In this document: in pieces, positions 7,992-16,642 of the stretch
Layout: each line of letters begins with the position of its first letter
Position numbering within the stretch: the first letter of the stretch is position 1
Origin: JBBQVS01 sp964250765
Lineage (GTDB): Bacteria > Chloroflexota > Ktedonobacteria > Ktedonobacterales > Ktedonobacteraceae
Assembly (NCBI GenBank): GCA_964250765.1
Contig: CAXUHF010000051.1
Location: 1 to 34,993, forward strand
DNA: 34,993 nt
Direction of reading: 5' to 3'
Made by a program: the position numbers and the translations under genes
Notes under the pieces: model-generated
What the model saw: the letters and a program-made list of their open reading frames with translations, nothing else
The model's database searches: none
Told to the model about the DNA's origin: nothing

Positions 7992-8488
7992 GTGTGTAAC
8001 TCGTTACCGTTACGGAACGAAGGAGGACCCGAATGGACCCTGACCCTACTTGGTGTCGGCGTCACCATCTTTCCGTAGTACAAACTGTTCTGACCTGCTA
8101 GCATCTCCATATACTAGTGCTATCATCTCACGACTCGCTTTGGCTACGGATACATTTCCCAAAAGCGAGAAGCGTGAGCATAGGTAGTACTCCCTTGCCT
8201 GATTCCTCTGGCAAGCATGGTGTCATCCTCTCACTCTTTCTCTCATTTTCAGATTTTCTCACGCGCATTGTTTCTAATAAGACAATGTTCTGTAGGGAAC
8301 GATGTATCACGTCCTTTACCCCATCCATAAATTTTGGAGAACATGATACACGTTTCAACATCCTGCAAAACGTGTTCGTTGCTAAAAAGGACGCGATACA
8401 TCGATCCCTACACAGGGTTTCTTCCTCGTGAGAGAATCCGTATCTCATTATGCTCTTAATTCAAAGAAAAAAAGAGAGGAGTACTCCC
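7992..8488. other. Gene-poor stretch between csoR-like gene and Nramp
   Basis: No convincing gene lies in these 497 bases. A 22-codon frame (8033-8101) has a strong SD (AAGGAGG, 6 bases before its ATG) but no recognisable product. In the frame shifted by one base, EWTLTLLGVGVTIFP followed by a stop resembles the start of a short membrane protein, so a decayed small gene is possible. The right part holds the third inverted-repeat copy (8291-8412). Longer frames at about 8117-8448 on both strands are only the two faces of this repeat and its flanks. Confidence 0.5.
8291..8412. repeat. Inverted-repeat element, copy 3 with long loop
   Basis: Arms 8291-8317 and 8386-8412 pair at 25 of 27 positions and match the arms of the copy at 3352-3427 (TGTAGGGA, GATGTATC, GTCC). 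The 68-base interior is different and contains its own small stem (ACACGTTT with AAACGTGT). It lies about 75 bases upstream of the Nramp start. Confidence 0.85.
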
Positions 8489-10156
8489 ATGTACCAAATT
8501 GAAGAGACCACACTTGTGTTCGATGCGGTAGAAGAGAACACGGTACATATTGATATAGCATGCAGCGACGATATCCAGGGAGCCTGGGGCACAATCAAAG
8601 GCAGCGAGAATGCAACACGTAAAACATGGATTAAGCGACTTCTAGCCTTGCTTGTGATTATGGGGCCAGGGTTGATTACAATGGTCGGCGATAACGACGC
8701 GGGTGGCATTCAGACATATGTTCAGGCAGGTCAACAATACGGAACATCTCTGTTGTGGACACTGCTCATTCTGATTCCTCTGCTGATTATCAATCAAGAA
8801 ATGGTTGTACGGCTGGGTGCTGTAAGCGGCGTTGGACATGCACGGCTGATTTTCGAGCGTTTCGGCAAGTTCTGGGGTGCGTTCTCACTCAGCGATCTGT
8901 TTATCCTGAACTTCTTGACCATTATTACAGAATTTATCGGTTTCAGTGTCGCACTGCAATACTTTGGCGTAAGTCCCTACATCTCGGTTCCTTTGGGCGT
9001 TATCGGTCTCATTTTAATTACTACAACCGGAAGTTTTCGCCGTTGGGAGAGTGTGATGTGGGTATGCTGTCTCGCAAGCCTGCTGATGATTCCAATCGCG
9101 TTTATTCCACACGGCTCTATCGGTCCTATTGTGAGCGGTACCATTCTTCCAAGTGTACGCGGCGGTCTCAATTCAACCGCATTGCTAACCATCGTTGCCA
9201 TTATCGGTACAACGGTTACGCCGTGGCAACTCTTCTTTCAGCAATCAAATGTTGTTGACAAGCGCATTACCGCTCGTTGGATGAAAAGTGAGCGCACAGA
9301 TACCATCATTGGTGCATTCCTAACCAATATAGAGGCAGCAGGGTTAGTCATCGCGGCGGCGTTTGGCTTTGCCGCTACGAAGTTCGATAACAGCTTTTTA
9401 GATTTGAACACAACCGCACATCAGTTTGGACTTGCAGGTCATCCCATTATGGGCATAATTTTGATGATTATTCTGCTCAACGCCAGTATCATCGGAGCCT
9501 GCGCGGTCTCACTTGCGACCTCATATGCCTTTGGCGATGCGTTCAAGACTAAACCATCACTTCATAGCAAATTTGGCGAGGCAAAGGGTTTCTACATCAG
9601 CTATGCCGCACTTATTGTATGTGCGGGTACTATCGTGGTCCTTTCGCCAGCACAAGTGCTAGCGATCCTGACACTAATTGTACAAGCACTCGCGGGCATT
9701 CTGCTTCCCAGTGCCACAATGTTTCTCGTGTTGTTGTGCAATGATCGTGCCGTGCTAGGTCCTTGGGTAAACAAGACGTGGCTCAATGTCGTATGCGCTA
9801 TCATCGTCGGTGTACTGATAACGCTTTCCGTTATCCTAGCAGCGACAACGCTCATTACGTTCACAAACACACAGACATTACAATTAGCAGCCATCGCGGG
9901 TGTTATTCTAGGAATCTCATTGCTAATCGTTGGAAGTGTTTCGCTGGTGAAGCATCTTAGAAGAGGACCAGACGCAGAACTTGTTGCGCTCTATGCAATA
10001 GATAAAAACGCATGGAGAATGCCGCCCCTTGCGGAGTTGACAAAACCTGTATGGTCGCGCACACTCAAGGTTAGCATGTTCGCGCTACGTATCTACCTTG
10101 TGATAGCTGTTGTGTTGCTCGTATACAAATTCATTGTTCTGGCTTTTATACATTAA
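8489..10156 (+). CDS. Divergent Nramp-family metal transporter
   Basis: A 555-residue Nramp (SLC11) family transporter with about 11 hydrophobic helices after a 45-residue acidic cytoplasmic N-terminus. TM1 aligns clearly (MGPGL then VGDNDAGG), but the canonical DPGN metal motif reads D70-A71-G72-G73, so the metal-coordinating Asn is replaced by Gly. In TM6 the usual MPHN reads TPWQ, so the conserved Met is Thr. Those changes put it in the divergent Nramp-related group, and loss of the soft Met ligand makes standard Mn/Fe selectivity uncertain; a harder cation is possible. The start was set at 8489, with GAGAGGAG upstream; the frame extends to 8450 without support. A 43-bp perfect hairpin begins at the last base of its stop codon. 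Confidence 0.88.
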   Translation: MYQIEETTLVFDAVEENTVHIDIACSDDIQGAWGTIKGSENATRKTWIKRLLALLVIMGPGLITMVGDNDAGGIQTYVQAGQQYGTSLLWTLLILIPLLIINQEMVVRLGAVSGVGHARLIFERFGKFWGAFSLSDLFILNFLTIITEFIGFSVALQYFGVSPYISVPLGVIGLILITTTGSFRRWESVMWVCCLASLLMIPIAFIPHGSIGPIVSGTILPSVRGGLNSTALLTIVAIIGTTVTPWQLFFQQSNVVDKRITARWMKSERTDTIIGAFLTNIEAAGLVIAAAFGFAATKFDNSFLDLNTTAHQFGLAGHPIMGIILMIILLNASIIGACAVSLATSYAFGDAFKTKPSLHSKFGEAKGFYISYAALIVCAGTIVVLSPAQVLAILTLIVQALAGILLPSATMFLVLLCNDRAVLGPWVNKTWLNVVCAIIVGVLITLSVILAATTLITFTNTQTLQLAAIAGVILGISLLIVGSVSLVKHLRRGPDAELVALYAIDKNAWRMPPLAELTKPVWSRTLKVSMFALRIYLVIAVVLLVYKFIVLAFIH

Positions 10157-10297
10157 ACGGCAATTGTAGGGGTCTAATTCTATTACACCCTGTTGGCATA
10201 CACGAATATTGGACGACATATGCAAACGTCTCAACGTCCTTCCAAATTTGTGATTGCCAACAGGGTGTAATAGAATTAGACCCCTACAATTGCCGTT
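10156..10297. repeat. Perfect 43-bp inverted repeat at Nramp 3' end
   Basis: Arms 10156-10198 and 10255-10297 are perfect reverse complements over 43 bases with a 56-base loop. The arms include TGTAGGGG and CCCCTACA. The left arm starts at the last base of the Nramp TAA. It lies between convergent genes and could act as a bidirectional terminator, but the long loop and the lack of a T-run look more like an inserted palindromic element. Complete arm identity implies recent origin or active homogenisation. Confidence 0.88.
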
Positions 10298-10326
10298 CTC
10301 TCATATATGCTATTGTCGATATTCGT

Positions 10327-12075
10327 TTATGCAGTCTTAACTGATGCAGCACTCTGCAACCCTAGCTCCTCAGTGGATTGCTCGCGCATCTGGTATTTCT
10401 GGACTTTGCCTGTGACGGTCATGGGGAACGAGGTCACGAATTTGATGTAGCGAGGAATTTTGTAGTGAGCGATATTGCCCTTACAATAGTCACGCAATTC
10501 TTCCTCCGTCACCTGCTCTCCTGGCTTGAGCATAACCCATGCCATAATCGCTTCACCATATTTCTCGTCTGGTACACCGATGACCTGCACATCGCTGATC
10601 TTTGGATGCGTGTACAGATATTCTTCGACCTCGCGTGGATAGACATTCTCACCACCCCGAATAATCAGGTCTTTGATACGCCCGACGATATTGATGTAGC
10701 TTTCCTCATCCATGACCGCCAGATCGCCCGTATGCATCCAGCGCGCTGAATCGATAGCTGCAGCTGTCGCCTCTTCATTGTTCCAGTAGCCAAGCATGAC
10801 GCTATAGCCACGTGTGCATAACTCGCCCGTTTCGCCGATTGGCACGACCTGACCCGTTGCGGGATTGACGATTTTGACTTCGAGATGCGGGTGTATCTGC
10901 CCAACCGTACTAACTTGTTTGTCCAGTGGCGAACCGATACGTGTTTGCGTCGAGACCGGACTGGTCTCCGTCATGCCGTAGCAAATCTCGACATCGCTCA
11001 TGTTCATCAAGCTCTGAACTTTTTTCATGACTTCAACTGGACATGGAGAACCTGCCATCACACCTGTACGCAGACTAGAGTAGTCGAACTTGGCGAAATC
11101 TGGCTGATCGAGTTCCGCGATAAACATCGTCGGCACCCCATACAACGAGGTACATTTTTCTTCCTGCACCGTCTGTAACACGGTCAATGGCTCAAACCCT
11201 TCGGAGGGATAAACCATCGTGGCGCCATGCGTGATACAGCCAAGGTTGCCCATGACCATGCCAAAGCAGTGATAGAGCGGCACGGGAATACATACCCTGT
11301 CTTCGTGTGTCAGATTTTGCAATCCAGCCACAAAATAGCCATTGTTCAGAATATTGTGATGACTGAGCGTCGCACCCTTCGGAAAGCCTGTCGTACCACT
11401 TGTATACTGAATGTTGATTGGGTCGTCAAACTCCTGCTCACGCTGTACTTTTGTGAGTTGCTCGTTGCTTATATCGCCGCCCATCGACATCAGTTCGTCC
11501 CAGGTAAACATGCCAGGAATCTTCTCGGAGGTCATGCGAATGACCGATGTGAGGTCGGGAAGTTTTTCTGCCTTGAGCTTCCCTGGTTCGCTGTGCTGTA
11601 GTTCGGGTGCGAGTGCTTGCACCATCTCAGTGTAGTTCGAGGTTTTGAAGGCAGGGGAGATGATAAGAGCAGTACAGCCCGATTGTTTCAGCACATATTC
11701 CAGTTCGTGCAGACGGTACGAAGGGTTGATATTAACGAGTATGGTGCCTATTTTGCTAGTGGCAAATTGCGTCACACACCACTCAACACGGTTGGGCGAC
11801 CAGATACCAATACGCTGCCCTTTGCGCAATCCCAATTGGAGCAGGCCCTTCGCGCACTGGTTAACCTGTTCTTGCAATTCACGGTAGGTCAGACGAGTGT
11901 TCTGTTGACGTGCAATGAGCGCGGGATTATCAGGATAGGTTTCCGCGGTCAGGTCGAACTGATCGCCAATTGTCAGACCGAGTAACGGAGTATCGCTCGT
12001 GCCACTCGTATAGCTCCATCGTGGGGTGGTCTGCTCCGTCTGAGCAGCAGACAAGTCCTGTTGTGTCACTGTCAT
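10327..12075 (-). CDS. Acyl-CoA synthetase (AMP-forming), ACSF2-like
   Basis: A 582-residue member of the ANL adenylating superfamily, full length, resembling medium-chain fatty acyl-CoA ligases of the ACSF2 group. The P-loop-like motif TSGTTGFPKG lies at about 225-234, CYGMTET in the middle, HTGDLA plus GRIKDLIIRGGENVYPREVE-type A7/A8 motifs near 450-480, and the catalytic Lys is Lys557 in TGKVQK. It activates a carboxylic acid with ATP and transfers it to CoA; chain length is inferred. No signal or membrane segment is seen. A GAGGAG lies 13 bases before the ATG, a rather long spacing. It converges on the Nramp gene and is divergent from the CHAP gene. Confidence 0.9.
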   Translation of the reverse strand: MTVTQQDLSAAQTEQTTPRWSYTSGTSDTPLLGLTIGDQFDLTAETYPDNPALIARQQNTRLTYRELQEQVNQCAKGLLQLGLRKGQRIGIWSPNRVEWCVTQFATSKIGTILVNINPSYRLHELEYVLKQSGCTALIISPAFKTSNYTEMVQALAPELQHSEPGKLKAEKLPDLTSVIRMTSEKIPGMFTWDELMSMGGDISNEQLTKVQREQEFDDPINIQYTSGTTGFPKGATLSHHNILNNGYFVAGLQNLTHEDRVCIPVPLYHCFGMVMGNLGCITHGATMVYPSEGFEPLTVLQTVQEEKCTSLYGVPTMFIAELDQPDFAKFDYSSLRTGVMAGSPCPVEVMKKVQSLMNMSDVEICYGMTETSPVSTQTRIGSPLDKQVSTVGQIHPHLEVKIVNPATGQVVPIGETGELCTRGYSVMLGYWNNEEATAAAIDSARWMHTGDLAVMDEESYINIVGRIKDLIIRGGENVYPREVEEYLYTHPKISDVQVIGVPDEKYGEAIMAWVMLKPGEQVTEEELRDYCKGNIAHYKIPRYIKFVTSFPMTVTGKVQKYQMREQSTEELGLQSAASVKTA

Positions 12076-12249
12076 AGTGTTTTCATACTCCTCTAAAGTA
12101 GGTGCATGGAGATAAGGTATTCAGCGAAATTGCAGGGTCTCGCATTAAATTAAGAGTAACCGACGCGAGGGGAAAAAGCAAGCTATATTCTTCTCTAAAG
12201 AACAAGATTACATCGACATTCATCACTGAAAGCAATCCACAGAGTACTA

Positions 12250-12290
12250 GCAAGCGTAGTGTTATGTGAAGGTAAATTCACTACGTTTGC
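12250..12290 (+). promoter_or_regulatory. Leader hairpin abutting the Shine-Dalgarno
   Basis: Arms 12250-12261 and 12279-12290 pair at 11 of 12 positions. The right arm ends directly before AAGGAG (12291-12296), the SD of the CHAP gene at 12303. A structure here may affect ribosome access or mRNA stability, or may be a protein-binding palindrome in the promoter region. No sequence class is recognised. Confidence 0.45.
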
Positions 12291-12302
12291 AAGGAGCCTT
12301 GT

Positions 12303-14429
12303 ATGTTGTCCACTGTACCATCCGTCTCAGGAAAGCAGCATAAGCAAAAATATGTGTCTCGTCACACAATAAAAAAGCTTTTCCTCCCCATATTAGTAAT
12401 TTTCTTGGTTCTCTTATTTCTTTGTATCGCTATTGGCCCATCCTATAGCTCACGAGCGCAGTCTAGTGTAGCGACAACTGCCCATATGAGCGCGACGGTA
12501 AACGAAAACTGTAAGGCAGCCTACTATTCGCGTGATGGCAACCCATTTCAGTTATGTCCTGGTCCCTTTCCTGGTGGTGGCAATTGTGTGTGGTGGGCAT
12601 GGGAGCAATGGCATCTGCTCGGCTATGATCTTCCCTTGAATTGGGGCAATGCCGCCGATTGGGTGGTTGACGCCGAGCGTGCAGGGCTGCCCGTTGGGAC
12701 AGAGCCGCGTGCAGGTGCTATCGCTGTTTTTCCACGCGCTGATGGTGTATGGGCCTATGGGCCAGAAGGTCACGTTGCCTTTGTGACATCAGTGAGCGAT
12801 GATGACAGTACATTCAATGTTACCTATCAAAACTATGGTGATCCAACACCTATGCATGTCGGACTCGATTATCCTGTTGACCAGATCAATGCAGCAAGTT
12901 TTCAGCAGAACCAGTTACGCTTCATCTACTTTCCAACCACTATTGACCCCACACTGTTCGCACATCTTCCAGGTATTAACGGCAATGCAGTTGCTGGTTT
13001 GACGATAGCCAACGCGCAGGCACAGACCACAGGGAGTAGTCAAACGGGAACACAAACGAAAAATACGGTGAATGAGAGTCGCCCCACACTTGGCCTCCCT
13101 GGTGGCAGTGGTAGCGCGGAGCAAGAGTTTAACGCTGACTTCACAGGCAACGGCTTAAGCGATCTCCTCCTCTATAATCGACAACAGGGAAGTCTAAGCG
13201 TTGTTTCACTTTCGCCATACAAGCAACCTGGACCGCATATTATACGGAGTGACGCACAATACTCGTCCTCAGAAACGCCAGTAGCACAAAAGGTGATGCT
13301 ATCGGATGCAAAGACGACGCCAACGGGCTGGGGATCAAACTTGGATGTTCGCGTGGGGGACTTCGCGGGCACAGGTGAGTCCGATATTCTGCTCTATGAC
13401 CGTACACATGGCACGATGCAAATACTCACGTTGACCCCGCAGCTTACGATTAAGACTCATGTTTCCCTTACTGGCTGGGGACCAAATTGGGAACTCTACG
13501 CAGGTCGTTTTGATGGGCACAGCACCGGACTATTCATGTACAATCGCTTCGCCGATGCCAGTATTCCATCATCGCTCGCCAGCACTGTGCAAATGGGCGA
13601 TCCCTTGCAGCAGTGGCGCATGACTGGACGTACAGCAAACGCGGTCATTATCAACTTTAATAAAGATTTGAGTGTACATCACCTGCAGCAATATACACAG
13701 TGGCATAACTCGTGGGAAGTCTATATTGGGCGCTACACGAACGCGAACCAGGATGGCGTCTTTCTCTATGATCGCAGAATTGGTGAGGCGCGTGTTATGG
13801 ATTTTGATGGCAGTATGGTCATCAACAACTATCAAGAAATCCATAACCTGAGTGGCAACTGGCAAGTCTTCAGTGGAGACTTCAATGGATCGGGACGCGC
13901 ACAGGTAATGCTCTACGAGCCAAGCCGAGGCATGGGAGCCTTTCTCATCTTAGGCTCTGACCTCTCATTAGTAAAACGAATAGACTATACAGGATGGACG
14001 CCAAATGAAGTCTTCTATGTTGGTCACTTTGGAACTGACCGCCTGAACGCGATGCTCTACGACCCGCAAGCTGGTACGAGTACATTTATTGTCTTCAATA
14101 ACGCACTGAAAATATTGACGTTACATACTGTTCATAGTTGGGATCAGCATTATCAGATTCTGGTTGGTGCCTTCGTTGACCACACCGCCTGTCTTGTCAG
14201 TGACAGTTGTGGTAAAGCTGATGATATTCTTGTGCTGAACCGCACAACAGGCCAGATACAGCAGTACGTCTTTACCTTTGGACGACAGTATCAAGTGATT
14301 AATAACCAGGCACAACCTTTTGTACGCAATGGCTTTAGCACGAGTAGCGAGTATAGAACTGTCGATACAACTCTTTTTCAAGTCGTTGGAACATTCGCTA
14401 CAAGCATCAGTAACGAAGAGTTATATTAA
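12303..14429 (+). CDS. Secreted CHAP-domain protein with seven-unit beta-propeller
   Basis: A 708-residue exported protein. Residues about 25-46 form a signal peptide or membrane anchor after a basic N-terminus. Residues about 75-210 are a CHAP (NlpC/P60-like) amidase/endopeptidase domain with catalytic Cys95 in GGNCVWWAW, His157 in EGHVAFV and Asn177 in YQNYG. From about 275 to 660 there are seven VCBS/FG-GAP-like units near 277, 348, 397, 472, 521, 571 and 619, each of the form GDF-x-G-x(4)-D-x-LLYDR-x(2)-G, which should build one closed seven-bladed propeller. The protein probably cleaves peptidoglycan or peptide links while the propeller binds a surface ligand; the substrate is inferred. 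AAGGAG lies 6 bases before the ATG. Confidence 0.85.
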   Translation: MLSTVPSVSGKQHKQKYVSRHTIKKLFLPILVIFLVLLFLCIAIGPSYSSRAQSSVATTAHMSATVNENCKAAYYSRDGNPFQLCPGPFPGGGNCVWWAWEQWHLLGYDLPLNWGNAADWVVDAERAGLPVGTEPRAGAIAVFPRADGVWAYGPEGHVAFVTSVSDDDSTFNVTYQNYGDPTPMHVGLDYPVDQINAASFQQNQLRFIYFPTTIDPTLFAHLPGINGNAVAGLTIANAQAQTTGSSQTGTQTKNTVNESRPTLGLPGGSGSAEQEFNADFTGNGLSDLLLYNRQQGSLSVVSLSPYKQPGPHIIRSDAQYSSSETPVAQKVMLSDAKTTPTGWGSNLDVRVGDFAGTGESDILLYDRTHGTMQILTLTPQLTIKTHVSLTGWGPNWELYAGRFDGHSTGLFMYNRFADASIPSSLASTVQMGDPLQQWRMTGRTANAVIINFNKDLSVHHLQQYTQWHNSWEVYIGRYTNANQDGVFLYDRRIGEARVMDFDGSMVINNYQEIHNLSGNWQVFSGDFNGSGRAQVMLYEPSRGMGAFLILGSDLSLVKRIDYTGWTPNEVFYVGHFGTDRLNAMLYDPQAGTSTFIVFNNALKILTLHTVHSWDQHYQILVGAFVDHTACLVSDSCGKADDILVLNRTTGQIQQYVFTFGRQYQVINNQAQPFVRNGFSTSSEYRTVDTTLFQVVGTFATSISNEELY

Positions 14430-14435
14430 GGAAAA

Positions 14436-14489
14436 AGAAGGTGTAGATGAAATGCTGCCTTGTAGCCTTTCATCTACACCTTCTCTTAA
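14436..14489 (+). terminator. Hairpin terminator between convergent genes
   Basis: Arms 14436-14452 and 14468-14484 are perfect over 17 bases, extended after a bulge by TTAAG/CTTAA. It starts 7 bases after the CHAP-gene stop and precedes the convergent esterase stop at 14524. It probably serves both strands. Confidence 0.7.
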
Positions 14490-14523
14490 CAATATTGCCC
14501 TTTCCAACTTTTTCTCTTACTGG

Positions 14524-15486
14524 TTAGCTCCTAGAAAAAGCTCGCGCAAGTGCATCAAAGTAGTCACGCACAAACGCCTGTGAGACCTTCGCACTAGCCG
14601 CCATATTGAAACCATGAAAAGCACCAGGATAGACATGCAATTCAGTTGGCACACCTGCTCGCATGAGTCGGCGGGCATACTCCATATCCTCCTCCAAAAA
14701 CAGATCAAGCGTGCCAACACTAATAAAGGTTGGGGCAAGCCCTTCCAGCTTGTCAGCGCGAGCCGCAGCCGCATAGGGCGAGACATCTGGACTCCCTGGC
14801 TCCTGTCCCAGCAACGAGGTCCACCCAAAGCGGTTTGCGTCAGGTGTCCAAATGTACTCTCCCGTGTAGGGATGAGGCTCTGCCGAGATCACGGTCCGGT
14901 CATCGAGCATTGGGTAGATCAGGAGTTGAAAGGCAAGTGGCACCTCGCCACGATCACGCGTAAGCAGTGCTAAGCTTGCAGTCAATCCGCCTCCTGCGCT
15001 AGCACCGCCGATAGCAATTCGAGTCGTATCCACGTCAAGTTCCTCGGCATGTGAGTGAAGCCACTTTAACGCAGCATAACAATCCTCAACTGGACCGGGA
15101 TGCGGAGTCTCTGGTGCCAAGCGGTAGTCCACTGAGACCGCAACACATCCAAGCGTTGAGACGATGCTCTTCACCCCCAGGTCCTCCCCGTCAGCAGAGC
15201 CAATCACATAGCCGCCCCCGTGAATCCACAGCAATGCTGGTAGTGACGTTGAACGCTGAGTTGGTCGATATACGAGCACACGCACATCGGGTGCACCTTG
15301 AGGGCCAGGGACGAGCTGTTCATTTACAGAAATCGCCGAAAAATCAGGCAGGTTTTCTGGTCGCTGAGCATTCATCTCACTGAAAGAGGTTCGTATGAGG
15401 GCCAATGATTCTGGGGTGAACGTCAGCGCGGGAAACATGTCAAGCATCGGAACAAGTTCTGGATCAACAAGATGTTTGGTGGTCAT
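14524..15486 (-). CDS. HSL-family (family IV) esterase/lipase
   Basis: A 320-residue alpha/beta-hydrolase of the hormone-sensitive-lipase-like family. The oxyanion motif HGGG is at 89-92, the nucleophile is Ser163 in GGASAGG, and Asp261 (GTLD) and His291 (FHGFN) complete the triad. Family members hydrolyse short to medium acyl esters in the cytoplasm. ACAAGGAG precedes the ATG by 7 bases. It lies 65 bases downstream of the SDR gene on the same strand, so the two are probably one operon acting on related alcohol, ketone or ester substrates (inference). The gene ends close to the hairpin shared with the CHAP gene. Confidence 0.92.
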   Translation of the reverse strand: MTTKHLVDPELVPMLDMFPALTFTPESLALIRTSFSEMNAQRPENLPDFSAISVNEQLVPGPQGAPDVRVLVYRPTQRSTSLPALLWIHGGGYVIGSADGEDLGVKSIVSTLGCVAVSVDYRLAPETPHPGPVEDCYAALKWLHSHAEELDVDTTRIAIGGASAGGGLTASLALLTRDRGEVPLAFQLLIYPMLDDRTVISAEPHPYTGEYIWTPDANRFGWTSLLGQEPGSPDVSPYAAAARADKLEGLAPTFISVGTLDLFLEEDMEYARRLMRAGVPTELHVYPGAFHGFNMAASAKVSQAFVRDYFDALARAFSRS

Positions 15487-15551
15487 AGCTTTCTCCTTGT
15501 TTAAAAAATGGAAAACAAACCCTCTTCACCTTCACATTGAAAATGATACGT

Positions 15552-16313
15552 TTATGCAGCAAACCAACCGCCGTCAGCCGGCAAAATCGCTCCATTGACG
15601 TTACTAGCGTCATCGGAGGCTAGAAAGGCAATCACGGCTGCTATTTGTTCTGGTTTGGCAACTCGAATGGTAGCACCCTGTGTATGTGCCATCACCTTAG
15701 CGAGTCCTGCCTCATGAGGCATTCCACTGCCCACTCCAATCGCTGTTTCGACACCGCCAGGGCACACCGCGTTACAGCGAATACCCTGATCCCCGTAATG
15801 AAAGGCAATACTTCTGGTTAAACCAACCACACCATGCTTTGAAACCGTATAGGGAGTACCAGCAGTTCCTCCACGTAGGCCAGCTTCAGAGGCAGTATTG
15901 ACAATCTTACCTCCTCCTTGTTCTAGCATCAGTGGAATGGCCCGACGGCAAGCAAGAAAGGGGCCACTCAGGTTAATCGCAAGCACACGCTCCCATAATG
16001 CCAGGGGGACATCAGCTGTAGGAGTCATGAGATCCATAATTCCTGCATTATTACATAGGATATCCAAGCGTCCATATGTGGATCTTGCAAGAGTGAGCAT
16101 ACGTTCCACATCGTCATCAGAAGAAACGTTTGCCACACAAGCAGTCGCCTTCCCCCCTTGTGCTTGGAGTTCTGTGACAAGCTGATGAAGAGCGCCTTCG
16201 GTGATATCGACGGCAACGACGGCAGCGCCCTCCGCCACAAATTGTTGAACGAGCGCACGACCAATGCCGGAAGCAGCACCAGTCACTAACGCAACCTGAT
16301 TGTCAAAGCGCAT
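15552..16313 (-). CDS. Short-chain dehydrogenase/reductase
   Basis: A classical SDR of 253 residues with the full motif set: TGAASGIG at 11-18, Asp36 at the end of the second beta strand (pointing to NAD preference), NNAG at 88-91, catalytic Ser142, Tyr155 and Lys159 in YTVSK. The substrate cannot be assigned. The frame stays open to 16424, but ATG 16313 is supported by AAAGGAG and by the normal SDR start just before the first beta strand. It is the first gene of a likely two-gene operon with the HSL-type esterase. A palindrome 53 bases upstream (16366-16391) could be an operator. Confidence 0.92.
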   Translation of the reverse strand: MRFDNQVALVTGAASGIGRALVQQFVAEGAAVVAVDITEGALHQLVTELQAQGGKATACVANVSSDDDVERMLTLARSTYGRLDILCNNAGIMDLMTPTADVPLALWERVLAINLSGPFLACRRAIPLMLEQGGGKIVNTASEAGLRGGTAGTPYTVSKHGVVGLTRSIAFHYGDQGIRCNAVCPGGVETAIGVGSGMPHEAGLAKVMAHTQGATIRVAKPEQIAAVIAFLASDDASNVNGAILPADGGWFAA

Positions 16314-16365
16314 GGAGGACTCCTTTGTACAATTCCTCATCTCTGAGGATGTAAGGTGAAATATA

Positions 16366-16391
16366 CTCACGTTATGAACATATAGCGTGAG
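16366..16391. promoter_or_regulatory. Candidate operator upstream of the SDR operon
   Basis: CTCACGTTAT (16366-16375) and ATAGCGTGAG (16382-16391) are complementary at 9 of 10 positions with a 6-base centre. Size and spacing suit a dimeric TetR- or MarR-type repressor, but no regulator gene is adjacent. The binding protein is unknown. Confidence 0.35.
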
Positions 16392-16613
16392 CAACGCGTT
16401 AGAGAGTTTGCCTAAAATGAACATGAACTCTCTTTCACAGTATAATCATATAAAGAATAACTCGACAAGGCTAAGCCGAGACTACTTCATAGTGTTTCAG
16501 GTCACTCGACGCCTTTACACATCTAAAATGGGACAAGAGATATTCTTGATAGCAAAAAGGAGACGACGCCATAACAGATTTGCACCAGCTTTAACATTTT
16601 TTAGAAAAAAGTG

Positions 16614-16642
16614 TTGACAATTCGCTAAGGGTATGATATCTT
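16614..16642 (+). promoter_or_regulatory. Promoter of the tRNA-Gly/tRNA-Cys unit
   Basis: TTGACA (16614-16619) and TATCTT (16637-16642) are 17 bases apart. Transcription should start about 45 bases before tRNA-Gly. A second TATGAT at 16632 is too close to the -35 box to be used with it. Confidence 0.65.

Noticed and set aside
3352..8412. Inverted repeats considered as CRISPR units
   Set aside because: Copies are kilobases apart with genes between them and lack regular spacing, so they are not an array.
8117..8448. Overlapping open frames of about 105 codons on both strands
   Set aside because: They exist because the region contains an inverted repeat; the two translations mirror each other and neither has an SD or a known domain.
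16387..16617. 76-codon open frame upstream of the tRNA genes
   Set aside because: No SD, no motif, and it overlaps the tRNA promoter; it looks like chance in an AT-rich region.
16397..16640. Possible integrase attachment site next to the tRNA genes
   Set aside because: No integrase, no direct repeat of a tRNA 3' end, and no mobile genes were seen nearby.
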